Shown here in pieces: positions 1-8,087 of a stretch of 64,000 nt of DNA. The stretch is taken from contig PBMP01000024.1 of NCBI GenBank assembly GCA_002722705.1, positions 62,001 through 126,000 on the forward strand, given 5' to 3'. The notes beneath the pieces were generated by a model. The model saw only the letters and a list, made by a program, of their open reading frames with translations, searched no databases and had not been told where the DNA came from. The position numbers were made by a program, and so were the translations under genes. Positions within the stretch are counted from its first letter, which is position 1, and each line of letters begins with the position of its first letter. Source of the DNA: Pseudobdellovibrionaceae bacterium (lineage in GTDB: Bacteria; Bdellovibrionota; UBA1018; UBA6935).

Positions 1-2919
1 TCGCAACTTTCGTCTCCCATCTTTTTTCGCAATATCTTTAGCAGAATTAATTCTTTGTACACAGAAAGTACACTTTTCCATAATTCCTCGAGAACGTACC
101 GTCACATCGGGATTCCACACAAGATTCATTGAATCTTTATAATCCTTCCAATGATCAAAGAAGTTAAACCGACGTGCTTTATAAGGACAGTTATTCGAAC
201 AGTATCGAGTTCCAACACATCGATTATAGGCTTGCTCATTCAAACCTTCACTGCCATGAACAGTGGCAAGTACCGGACACACCGTTTCGCAAGAAGCATT
301 CTCACAATGCTGACACATCAAGGGTTGATAAACGACATCAGGTTGATCTTCAGATCCCGCGTAGTATCGATCCACACGAATCCAATGCATCTCTCGTCCT
401 ACCCGAACCCGATCTCTCCCAACAACTGGAATATTATTTTCGGCCTGACATGCAACAACACATGCTCCACACCCCGTACACGAATTTAAGTCAATTGCCA
501 TTCCCCATCGATACCCAGGATATTTGTGCTGAGTCCACATGGTAGGGACTGTTTTTAACCTCAAATGAGGGTCTGTATGATTTTCCGCTTTTGGATTATT
601 TTGAAATTCTTCTAAAGTAATATCATTAATGATCGGTCTTCCTTCTGTACGGTGGTGGCCTTGAACCGCAGCCAATTGATACCGACGTCCTGTTTTACGA
701 ATATCAATCTCCCGTCCAGAAAAAGTAACTTCCTCATCCCAAGAAGCAAATGGATAAACATTCACTCCTGTTCCATTTCCAACTCGTCCAGCCGCAAATC
801 GACCATAACCAGTCGCCACTGAAATCGTTCGAGGATGCATCCCCGGTTGGACATTCACCGGAAGCTCCATTCGAAGCGAACCTGAAGTCACTTCAATGAC
901 ATCATCTTGACGAATTCCCATCTTTTTTGCCGTAGACGGAGCAATGTTTGCAAAATTATCCCAAGTAATAGAACTCACCGGATCCGGAAGTTCTTGAAGC
1001 CAAGCATTATTTGCATGAGCCCCATCCCCATAATGTGCCATTTCATAAAGGGCAAGCTTCATTGCAGAATTTTTTTTCAATGAAGGAATTTTTGTTCGAC
1101 CCCAACTAAACTTACGAACTCCTTGTTTTGTTGTTCGATTCGCAACACCTTTCCGAAGAGTGTTCTCCCAAAAAATTTCGAATCCTTCAGAATGTCCCCA
1201 CTCAGGGTAAACTTCTTTTTTCCAAAAGTACTTTAAGTAAGTGTGAGTAGTCGGTTCTTTTTCTTGAGAAAGATAAGATTGAGTTAATGTTCCTACTCTT
1301 AAACCTGCTTTCGAAGCCCAATTTAAAAGAAGATCTTCATAGGAACGAGTGTCACCTAAAGGAGCAATGGTTGGTTGTACCAAACTCATGATTGATTTTC
1401 GAACTTGAACATCTCCCCAAGCCTCAAGAGCATGGTGAGAAGCAAGAACATAATGACCTAACTTTGCTGTTTCATCAACGCGGTCAGTAACTACCAAAAC
1501 CATAGGAACTTTTGCAACAGCAGCTTCCCATGTCGGATCCATGTACCCCGGATTCAGTCCAGAAATAACTAAAAGATCAACTTTCCCTGAAGCCATCTCT
1601 TTCTTTAATTTTAAATAATCTTCAGAACTTCCACCGACAGTAAAAACATCACCTGTTCCATCGACTGTCTTTCCTTCATTTTCCAACGTCGAATTCAGAA
1701 AATTAATAGTCGCCTGAAGTGCATGAGCGTTTTTAGTTGAAGCATTCAAAGATCCACCAACAACCAAAGAACGTCCTCTCGCAGCCCACAACGTTTTCGC
1801 TACTTTTTTAATATCCTTGGCCGTTAAAAAACCATCCACCGCTGCAGCAACCGCTTCAGGGCTATATTCTGAAAAAGCAGAAGTGCTCACTCCAGCTTTA
1901 CGAGCAATTTCATATGCAACTGCAGCAGCCACACTCAGCTCATCCCCCGGAGCAATCGCATAACGATGATCTGCATTACTTCCTGTTGGAGTCATGGTTG
2001 ACTCAAACACATAAGTCTCTGACATTTTTGCCTGAGCCGAATCTTCACTTTTTACTTTTCTATTTTTTGACCATGCTTTTGCATACTCAGTTGGAGAAAG
2101 CCATCCATCAATAAAGTTGGCACCAAAAGAGACAATCACATCTGCTCGATCAAAGTGATAGTTTGGAATAGAGTCGGTTCCATAATTGTCTTTTTGTGAA
2201 AGCCTTAAATCATCGAAACACTCGACATCCCACTCCACATGTTTTGCATTTTTAAACGCCTGTAAAAAATCCTGAGTCAGTCGAGATGCACTCGGCGACA
2301 CCAGTGGAGCAGTTAAAAAACGGACCCCTCCATCTCCAACAGCAAGACTTTTTAATCGAGAAACAACGGTCTGATCAATTTCAGACCACGTCATCGGAGC
2401 GGTTCGAAAAGACTGAACCTTCTGCGGTGCTCTCAATCGATCTGGGTCATACAATCCAAGAAGCGAACCTTGAGCCTTCGCGCTTAACGCCCCTAAACTT
2501 GTAGGGTGATCAGGATTTCCTTCGAGTTTAATGGGCCGACCTTCTCTAGTCTTCACTAAAATTCCAGTTGAAGCTGTTCCATCAACAAAAGTTGAAGCAT
2601 AAAAATTAGGTACCCCAGGAGTTACTTCTTCTGGTTTATTAACGTAGGGAATGATTTTTGAAACCGGTCTTCTTGCGCAAGACAAAGAAGCCATGGCCAT
2701 CGAAGCGCCCATCACAGTTAAAAAATCCCGTCTGGCCATTCCTTTGGAATCAATTTTGTCTATATTTGCTATCGTTTCCACAGGTTTAAAAAGAAACTCT
2801 TGCCCTCTCTTTTCCTGTGACCCTCCATCACCCCAATAACTCTCTGAAAGTTCCTCTAGAGCTACCCAGTGACGTGGTTTTTCAAACTTTTTTTGATCTG
2901 AATTTTTCTGATGAGCCAT
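1..2919 (-). CDS. actB: Alternative complex III subunit B (molybdopterin-oxidoreductase-like iron-sulfur protein), C-terminus cut by window edge
   Basis: This is the large peripheral iron-sulfur subunit of alternative complex III, which passes electrons from quinol to cytochrome c or an oxidase. The start at 2919 is preceded by GAGG. A leader of about 60 residues precedes a twin-arginine motif (MARRDFLTVMGAS), so Tat export is likely. A long molybdopterin-oxidoreductase-like region follows. The C-terminal part, from about residue 810, carries ferredoxin-type cysteine clusters: CTGCGACVVAC, CQHCENASCETVCP, CVGTRYCSNNCP and CTFC. The frame stays open to base 1, so the last residues lie outside the window. 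The gene follows actA by 33 bases on the same strand, the usual actA-actB order. Family knowledge says ActB has lost the Mo cofactor but keeps the Fe-S clusters; I did not test this residue by residue. Confidence 0.93.
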   Translation of the reverse strand, partial: MAHQKNSDQKKFEKPRHWVALEELSESYWGDGGSQEKRGQEFLFKPVETIANIDKIDSKGMARRDFLTVMGASMAMASLSCARRPVSKIIPYVNKPEEVTPGVPNFYASTFVDGTASTGILVKTREGRPIKLEGNPDHPTSLGALSAKAQGSLLGLYDPDRLRAPQKVQSFRTAPMTWSEIDQTVVSRLKSLAVGDGGVRFLTAPLVSPSASRLTQDFLQAFKNAKHVEWDVECFDDLRLSQKDNYGTDSIPNYHFDRADVIVSFGANFIDGWLSPTEYAKAWSKNRKVKSEDSAQAKMSETYVFESTMTPTGSNADHRYAIAPGDELSVAAAVAYEIARKAGVSTSAFSEYSPEAVAAAVDGFLTAKDIKKVAKTLWAARGRSLVVGGSLNASTKNAHALQATINFLNSTLENEGKTVDGTGDVFTVGGSSEDYLKLKKEMASGKVDLLVISGLNPGYMDPTWEAAVAKVPMVLVVTDRVDETAKLGHYVLASHHALEAWGDVQVRKSIMSLVQPTIAPLGDTRSYEDLLLNWASKAGLRVGTLTQSYLSQEKEPTTHTYLKYFWKKEVYPEWGHSEGFEIFWENTLRKGVANRTTKQGVRKFSWGRTKIPSLKKNSAMKLALYEMAHYGDGAHANNAWLQELPDPVSSITWDNFANIAPSTAKKMGIRQDDVIEVTSGSLRMELPVNVQPGMHPRTISVATGYGRFAAGRVGNGTGVNVYPFASWDEEVTFSGREIDIRKTGRRYQLAAVQGHHRTEGRPIINDITLEEFQNNPKAENHTDPHLRLKTVPTMWTQHKYPGYRWGMAIDLNSCTGCGACVVACQAENNIPVVGRDRVRVGREMHWIRVDRYYAGSEDQPDVVYQPLMCQHCENASCETVCPVLATVHGSEGLNEQAYNRCVGTRYCSNNCPYKARRFNFFDHWKDYKDSMNLVWNPDVTVRSRGIMEKCTFCVQRINSAKDIAKKDGRRKLR

Positions 2920-2952
2920 GAATTTGCCTCTCTAATCGCGTCTTTGTTGTTT

Positions 2953-3558
2953 TTAATAATGACAAGTGGAACAGTTCACAGGAGCTACATCCGCTCGACC
3001 ATCTTTTCCACGCTTTTTACCCAGATTTTCAAGGACCTGTTCAGGAGTTGTTTCACCCCTGTGACAATTCAAACACCACCCCATCGTCAATGGTTTTGAT
3101 TGATAGATTCGGTCCATTTCCTTAATATCTCCATGACAAGTTTCACAGGAAACTCCAGCAGAGATATGAGGTCTATGATTGAAAAAAACATGATCGGGCA
3201 GACGATGGATTCGAACCCACTCAATTGGTTTCCCATCTCGATAAGCCCGCGCAAGTTTCTGAATATGAGGACTATCCGTCTTCACAACTCGATGACAGTT
3301 CATACAAACATTCATCGGAGGAATACTTGCATGATGAGAACGAGTCACACCCACGTGACAGTACTTACAGTCAATCTTATTTGTTCCTGCATGTAACTTA
3401 TGACTAAAGGGAATAGGTTGCTCAGGGTAATAGCCCTGATCAGACGCAGACGGAAATAACGAGACAATTCCGACCACAATCGCAAGTCCTACCAATGTAC
3501 CAAAAAACAGACCCAAACGAATTTGGGATTTTGTTAGCTTACCAAGGATGCTCAACAT
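2953..3558 (-). CDS. actA: Alternative complex III subunit A, pentaheme cytochrome c
   Basis: This is the membrane-anchored multiheme cytochrome of alternative complex III. One transmembrane segment lies near the N-terminus (IRLGLFFGTLVGLAIVVGIV). Five CxxCH heme motifs follow: CKYCH, CMNCH, CETCH, CLNCH and CSTCH, the last being almost the C-terminus (CSTCHY). Five hemes is the count known for ActA. Two starts are possible. An ATG at 3558 has a GGAG about 12 bases upstream. A GTG at 3576 adds six residues but has no visible ribosome binding site. I prefer the ATG, weakly. The gene is the first of the act cluster seen here, directly upstream of actB. Confidence 0.93.
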   Translation of the reverse strand: MLSILGKLTKSQIRLGLFFGTLVGLAIVVGIVSLFPSASDQGYYPEQPIPFSHKLHAGTNKIDCKYCHVGVTRSHHASIPPMNVCMNCHRVVKTDSPHIQKLARAYRDGKPIEWVRIHRLPDHVFFNHRPHISAGVSCETCHGDIKEMDRIYQSKPLTMGWCLNCHRGETTPEQVLENLGKKRGKDGRADVAPVNCSTCHY

Positions 3559-3718
3559 AGATGCACCAATCTCCACGAAGTTAATCGTCTAGTTTCCGAA
3601 ACTCATCGCAACTTCTCTGAAATTAAAGAAGAAATACAACGAGCCTCATAAATGGTTGATGATTCCTGCTATTTTATTAACTTGCATTGTACAAAAACTC
3701 TACCCGCTTTTGTGAAAA

Positions 3719-3736
3719 AATCTTTTTTAAAAGATT
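3719..3736 (-). terminator. AT-rich stem-loop downstream of the small lipoprotein gene
   Basis: Read on the minus strand, arms AATCTTTT and AAAAGATT face each other and are followed by a T-run, about 40 bases past the stop of the 3777-4097 gene. The stem is almost all A/T and the loop must open by a few bases, so it is only a weak candidate for an intrinsic terminator. Confidence 0.3.
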
Positions 3737-3776
3737 ACAGAATTGTCATGTTTCCGAAGTACACAGAAAAGCCATC

Positions 3777-4097
3777 TTAAAGATCTGTCCCATTCAGACA
3801 GGCTCGGTAAAGCTCTCCACTCGTTAATACACTCAAAGTCAAATCCTTCTCTCCATCAACCGTTTGCTGAAAAGCAACATCTCGATATCGTTTTCTACAC
3901 TCTTCTTTCGCTTTTTCTGCCGAAACGAGCTCTTTTTTGAAAGCAAATCCCTGCAAACAACTCTCAATGAGTGACGTTTTTAATTCCGGTCCCACCTTTT
4001 TTTCACATAGTTTCTTAGTGGTTTCATCGGTTTTTTGATCTTCACAAGCAGCCAGAAAAAATAAGAGAAAAATGAAAATCTTCTTTTTTGAATTCAT
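3777..4097 (-). CDS. Small cysteine-containing lipoprotein, function unknown
   Basis: A protein of 106 residues with a lipoprotein signal: MNSKKKIFIFLLFFLAAC, where LAAC is the lipobox. The mature part is charged (EDQKTDETTKK...) and holds four more cysteines (LCEKK, ESCLQG, EECRKR, RACLNG), which could form two disulfides in the periplasm. I do not recognise the family. Two residues upstream there is another ATG (4103); the lysine-rich start at 4097 gives a better signal peptide. It stands alone between actA and the divergent methyltransferase gene. Confidence 0.7.
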   Translation of the reverse strand: MNSKKKIFIFLLFFLAACEDQKTDETTKKLCEKKVGPELKTSLIESCLQGFAFKKELVSAEKAKEECRKRYRDVAFQQTVDGEKDLTLSVLTSGELYRACLNGTDL

Positions 4098-4247
4098 GAG
4101 CACAAAGGTAACACAATGAGTCTTTTTTAAACAATGAAGTTAATTTTTAAAAAAAACAAATTTCATCAGATATTTTTAAAATCAAATAAAAACCAAGCCT
4201 TCTTTTAACAATTGCCACATGCAAAGAAAAAAGTTATCCAGAAATCA

Positions 4248-5006
4248 ATGGACCGGGGACTTTTCTTTTTTTTAATATTCATGGGATTTACATCAATCAG
4301 CGAGGCTCGCCCCGCTCCTTCTGACCCCATGCAAACCATTCGAAATCGCATGATTCGATCCCAAGTAGTCGGACGAGGAATTCACAACCCAAAACTCATT
4401 CGGGCAATGAAACAAGTCCCCCGCGAACAATTTGTCCCAAAAGCTCGACAGGAGTTTGCTTATTACGATACTCCGATCCCTATTGGCTTTGGACAAACCG
4501 TTGCAAATCCTTATCTAGTTGCTTTTTTAACAGATTCAGCAAAAATTAAACCAACGGATCATGTGCTCAATGTGGGAACTGGTTCTGGATATCACGTTGC
4601 TGTTCTTGGAAAATTAGCCCAAAAAGTTTTTACGATTGAAATTGTTCCTCAACTTGCCCAGTCAGCTCAAAAAGTTTTTCAAAAACTAGGGTACCAGAAT
4701 ATTATATCAAAAACAGGAGACGGATATGCGGGTTGGAAAGGTAATGCACCTTTTGATGTCATCATTTTATCCGCAGCTCCCGATCATATTCCTCGTCCAC
4801 TCATAGAACAACTTCGAGTGGGAGGAAGGCTGATTATGCCCGTCGCAAAAGATCCGATGAGAAAAACACAGGAGCTCGTAAGAATCACTCGCACTTCAAA
4901 AGGATATCGTCGGGAAGCATTGAAGCCTATTTCTCTTCATCCAATTGCTCCAGTGATGCAAGGACAACGAGCAACTCGATCTCAACCAAAACTTCCTCAG
5001 TCTTGA
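4248..5006 (+). CDS. pcm: Exported protein-L-isoaspartate O-methyltransferase
   Basis: This enzyme transfers a methyl group from S-adenosylmethionine to isoaspartyl residues in damaged proteins. The family pattern is clear: the N-terminal stretch around MIRSQVVGRGIHNPKL, the pre-catalytic PIPIGFGQTVANPYLVA and the SAM-binding LNVGTGSGYHVAVL. Unlike the usual cytoplasmic enzyme, it starts with a hydrophobic leader (MDRGLFFFLIFMGFTSISEARP), so it is probably periplasmic. A TTG at 4212 would add 12 basic residues before the leader; I chose the ATG at 4248. The 3' end overlaps the convergent murein endopeptidase gene by 10 bases. Periplasmic Pcm homologues exist in some Proteobacteria, so export is unusual but not unique. 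Confidence 0.9.
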   Translation: MDRGLFFFLIFMGFTSISEARPAPSDPMQTIRNRMIRSQVVGRGIHNPKLIRAMKQVPREQFVPKARQEFAYYDTPIPIGFGQTVANPYLVAFLTDSAKIKPTDHVLNVGTGSGYHVAVLGKLAQKVFTIEIVPQLAQSAQKVFQKLGYQNIISKTGDGYAGWKGNAPFDVIILSAAPDHIPRPLIEQLRVGGRLIMPVAKDPMRKTQELVRITRTSKGYRREALKPISLHPIAPVMQGQRATRSQPKLPQS

Positions 5007-6043
5007 TCAAACTCTTCTTCTTCAAGCTCATTCCCCTCTTTTAAAAGCTCTTTTCTTAAATCCTCAAAGAACCTTTCTTCATATTCAATATCAACAGGAG
5101 TCCCACACCCTGGCTCCCCCACTCGATCCCCAATCCGCACATGCATGTGATTGCGATGACTTCTCACATGCCTCAAATACCGAGAAACTTTTGGCCACAG
5201 CGGATCTGATTGAGCAACTCGTTTTAATCTTCTTTTCAACCTTCGATCAATAAAAATTACTTTAATACAGGCAAAAGGGTTTTGAAAAAATTTCTTTATT
5301 AACCACCAATTCGCCTCAGGATCAAATTTTCTTGAAAAGGAAAGAGGCGATTTTCGATCTTTGTTTGCATGTAAAAATCCGATGTCCACATCTTGCCCTG
5401 TCATATGAGAAGCATGACCTCTCCTTCCTCCTCGGCCAAAAAGACAGCCTCCGCGAGGCGCTGAAATATCACCAACTAAAAGCTTGATTCCTTTTTCTGA
5501 AACTGAAAAGTAAGTTTTCGAAATTTCTCTTCCAACCCATTCAAGCATTCCAACCATGCGATCTGTACCAAAATGTACACAACGATGCTCTCTACGAACA
5601 ATCAGTCGATTTTCTTCTGTTGAGACGATCGGCCTTCCCCAAGCCAAAAACCCTTGATTCACTTTACAATAAGCCTGAGGACCTCGTTTTCCAGACTCAA
5701 TGAGTAAATGTGCTAAAATATCTTTAATTTTTCCTGTTTTTACAGACCGAATGTAATTCATTTGCTCTTGAGTCTGTTCATCACAAAATGATCTTTTTGC
5801 CCTCGCAGGATTACACCGAATCCTTCTTCTTCGGTATTTCCAAGGAATTTTTCCGCAACATCTTCCTCCTCGAAACGCAAAGTCAGGATCCCATTTTGCA
5901 CAAAAGTTTAAGGTAAGGCCTTCGTCAGGATAAACAATATATTCAGACTCTGGTCCACATGCGGGACAAAACTCAATTTGCTCTCCCCCTGCAAATAAAA
6001 GAGTCGTTCCTAAGAATAAAAAAAGAGGGATTAACTTATTCAT
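4997..6043 (-). CDS. Penicillin-insensitive murein endopeptidase family protein (peptidase M74)
   Basis: A probable zinc DD/LD-endopeptidase that cuts peptide crosslinks in peptidoglycan. It has a Sec signal peptide (MNKLIPLFLFLGTTLLFAGG). The M74 metal-site motifs are visible around residues 205-225 (RGHASHMTGQDVDIGF) and near residue 300 (HRNHMHVRIGD). The N-terminal third holds cysteine pairs (FCPACGPE, GGRCCGK) that are not part of the core enzyme. At 348 residues it is somewhat longer than E. coli MepA, and the tail is very acidic (EEEEFDQD). It overlaps the upstream HNH gene by 8 bases, so the two are probably co-translated. A role in remodelling its own or another cell's wall is inference. 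Confidence 0.85.
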   Translation of the reverse strand: MNKLIPLFLFLGTTLLFAGGEQIEFCPACGPESEYIVYPDEGLTLNFCAKWDPDFAFRGGRCCGKIPWKYRRRRIRCNPARAKRSFCDEQTQEQMNYIRSVKTGKIKDILAHLLIESGKRGPQAYCKVNQGFLAWGRPIVSTEENRLIVRREHRCVHFGTDRMVGMLEWVGREISKTYFSVSEKGIKLLVGDISAPRGGCLFGRGGRRGHASHMTGQDVDIGFLHANKDRKSPLSFSRKFDPEANWWLIKKFFQNPFACIKVIFIDRRLKRRLKRVAQSDPLWPKVSRYLRHVRSHRNHMHVRIGDRVGEPGCGTPVDIEYEERFFEDLRKELLKEGNELEEEEFDQD

Positions 6044-6344
6044 CTTGTATATTTTTTAACAAATCTTCGGCCGGAATTCCTAATTTCTTTTTTTGATTAC
6101 ACTCCCGACAACAAGGAACGATATTCCCCTTTGAACTCGTCCCCCCTCGAGCGAGTGGAACGACATGATCCATCGTCAACTGCTGAGCAGAAAAGGATTT
6201 TTCGCAATAATGGCAAACTCCTTGATTCAGTTGATTCTGCCACCACTGTGTTTTCTTTAATTTTTTTGCTTTTTCTCGTTCTTTTTTTATCCGAGCTGGA
6301 TCTGTGTCTTCTGGACTTAAGAAAAAATAGTCATCTGAACTCAT
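6036..6344 (-). CDS. Small HNH endonuclease domain protein
   Basis: A 102-residue protein with one HNH nuclease module of the McrA/zinc type. The pattern CHYC (about residue 44), then MDHVVPLARGG, then GNIVPCCRECNQKK gives two CxxC zinc knuckles flanking the catalytic DH and N. The N-terminal 40 residues are charged and hold no other domain. No signal peptide is present. The stop overlaps the start of the endopeptidase gene by 8 bases, and the metallo-hydrolase gene lies 11 bases upstream, so the three form one transcription unit. Target and role are unknown; stand-alone HNH genes of this size are common. Confidence 0.85.
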   Translation of the reverse strand: MSSDDYFFLSPEDTDPARIKKEREKAKKLKKTQWWQNQLNQGVCHYCEKSFSAQQLTMDHVVPLARGGTSSKGNIVPCCRECNQKKKLGIPAEDLLKNIQDE

Positions 6345-6355
6345 TGTCCTTATTT

Positions 6356-7327
6356 CTACAACTCAATCTCTTGGCCTTCAAATGCAAAAGACCAATCCAC
6401 CTCAAAAAAACCTGATTCTTCAGCTTTTTTCTGAATTTGATAATATCTTCTGGCTTCTGCTTCAGCAGCTGCTATTTTTTCATCTGAAGAAGCTGGATCA
6501 TGATGCATGAAAAGAACTTTTTTGATTTTTTCTCGAATAGCAATATCAAGTCCAATCGAAGCCGTAGCATGACCCCAATTGATTTTTTCGATCGTCTCCA
6601 TCAACGTATACTGAGCATCAAACAACATCAAATCAACATTTTGATAAAGAGGGAGGTCAAGACCCAATTCTTTTTCTGAAATGCGAGTCGCTTCAGTATC
6701 AACACAATGAGAATAGACTTTTCCTCCACTTTCAACTCGGTACCCCCAACATGGATCTGGGTGATCTAGCTGATAAGGAGTAATCACCATATCCCCAAAC
6801 TTAAGAGGTTTTCGTGGCTCTAACTGATGATAAATAATATCCGCTTCTAAACTATCAATTGAAACTGGAAAATACGGTTTTTTGAAAATGGTTTGAAAAA
6901 CTTCAGGCAAATCTTTCTGAACCGAATAAACATGAATTTTATTCCCAGGTATAAAAAGAGGGGTAAAAAAAGGAAGGCCAATGAGATGATCCCAGTGAAA
7001 GTGAGTAAAGAAAAGATGAACCTCTCCTTTTCCTTTACCGCAGGGTCCATTCATCAGTTGATATCCTAAAAGCCGAATACCACTTCCACCATCAATAATC
7101 ATTTGATCGCGATCACTATTTACTTCAATACAAGGAGAGTTTCCTCCATAGCCGCCTAACTTATAAAGAGGAAGTCCTTCTAAAAAAGTTTGAACATCAC
7201 TTTTCTTTTTGTATCCGGACTCGAAAAAGTCATGCATCAAATGAGTAAATCGTTGATTTAACTCAGAAGGAAGATGGGGTGTAGGGAGGGAGCCACGCGC
7301 TCCCCAAATTTTAATTCGCAATGACAT
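6356..7327 (-). CDS. Metallo-beta-lactamase-fold hydrolase
   Basis: A 323-residue cytoplasmic enzyme of the metallo-beta-lactamase fold. The metal-binding motif is THFHWDHLIG (about residue 120), followed by a histidine in QLDHPDPCWGYRV, an acidic ligand in SHCVDTEA, and a late histidine pair in VLFMHHDPASSDE. This arrangement is like phosphodiesterases and ribonuclease Z relatives, and the C-terminal MHHDP is typical of a subgroup often annotated as cAMP phosphodiesterase-like. The actual substrate cannot be told from sequence. It is the first gene of the unit with the HNH and murein endopeptidase genes. The start at 7327 gives MSLRIKIWGARGSLPTP, a common N-terminus in this family. Confidence 0.85.
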   Translation of the reverse strand: MSLRIKIWGARGSLPTPHLPSELNQRFTHLMHDFFESGYKKKSDVQTFLEGLPLYKLGGYGGNSPCIEVNSDRDQMIIDGGSGIRLLGYQLMNGPCGKGKGEVHLFFTHFHWDHLIGLPFFTPLFIPGNKIHVYSVQKDLPEVFQTIFKKPYFPVSIDSLEADIIYHQLEPRKPLKFGDMVITPYQLDHPDPCWGYRVESGGKVYSHCVDTEATRISEKELGLDLPLYQNVDLMLFDAQYTLMETIEKINWGHATASIGLDIAIREKIKKVLFMHHDPASSDEKIAAAEAEARRYYQIQKKAEESGFFEVDWSFAFEGQEIEL

Positions 7328-7403
7328 CCCTCAATTATAACTACGTTTTTTCATACAGAAAGTAGGAAAATTAAGCCGAGCTCAATAACGTCAAAGAGAT
7401 GAC

Positions 7404-8078
7404 TTAAGGAAGAAATCCTCCCTCTTTCCATTGAAAGAAAAGACTTCTCTGTTTTTCCGAAGGGAAAACAGCTTCATCATCCCACTCTGGAGGCATGTCT
7501 TTAGCCGTTTGAACTCGGTCGATCACAAGCTCAATTTTCTCTTTTACCTGATCATAAGTATAAAGAGGAGGGTCAAAACCCTCTGTATTTTGACTTGGAT
7601 CTCCGTGACATTTAGCGCAACTCACATCTAAGACCGTTTTTTTCAAATCGACAAAACTCACCTTCTTAAGAACCGGAGGAGGAACGGGATCTGGATCTGT
7701 TTGTTCTAAACTCAAAATATAATCTCGAATATAAGTCCTCTCAATATCACTGAGAGGACTTGAATTAAGAGGCATTAACGACCGCCGAGAACAATTGGGG
7801 TCTGTTCTGCAATAAAGAGAGGATCGAATAGGATCTCCTGGCTTGATTCGTTTTGAAATTGATTTTTGCAAATTCTTTGCCCACGATCGATGAAATCCCG
7901 TGTGACAATTAATACATTTCTCCTGAACAATCATTTGAACTCTCTCATATGCGGAAACTTCTTTCAGACGATTCAATAATTCTGATTGTGAAGGTCCTCC
8001 AAACTGAGACGCTTCATCCGTTCCCGTTTTGGCACAAGCTCCAACGAATAAAAAAAGCAATAAAGAAAACTTCTTCAT
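7404..8078 (-). CDS. Diheme cytochrome c lipoprotein
   Basis: A 224-residue lipoprotein with signal MKKFSLLLFLFVGAC (lipobox VGAC) and two c-type heme motifs: CINCHTG near residue 55 and CAKCHGD near residue 155. Cysteines in YCRTDPNCSRR may form a disulfide between them. Each half looks like a cytochrome c-like fold with possible methionine ligands (RRSLMPLNSSPLS, KDMPPEWDDE). It starts 10 bases after the stop of the heme-barrel gene, so the two are co-transcribed. It could pass electrons at the outer membrane; that role is inferred from the neighbour and the lipid anchor. Confidence 0.8.
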   Translation of the reverse strand: MKKFSLLLFLFVGACAKTGTDEASQFGGPSQSELLNRLKEVSAYERVQMIVQEKCINCHTGFHRSWAKNLQKSISKRIKPGDPIRSSLYCRTDPNCSRRSLMPLNSSPLSDIERTYIRDYILSLEQTDPDPVPPPVLKKVSFVDLKKTVLDVSCAKCHGDPSQNTEGFDPPLYTYDQVKEKIELVIDRVQTAKDMPPEWDDEAVFPSEKQRSLFFQWKEGGFLP

Positions 8079-8087
8079 AAATTCCTC

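Noticed and set aside
3205-3230. TTCGAACC sequence resembling a tRNA T-loop
   Set aside because: It lies inside the actA coding sequence, and no acceptor stem, anticodon arm or CCA end surrounds it.
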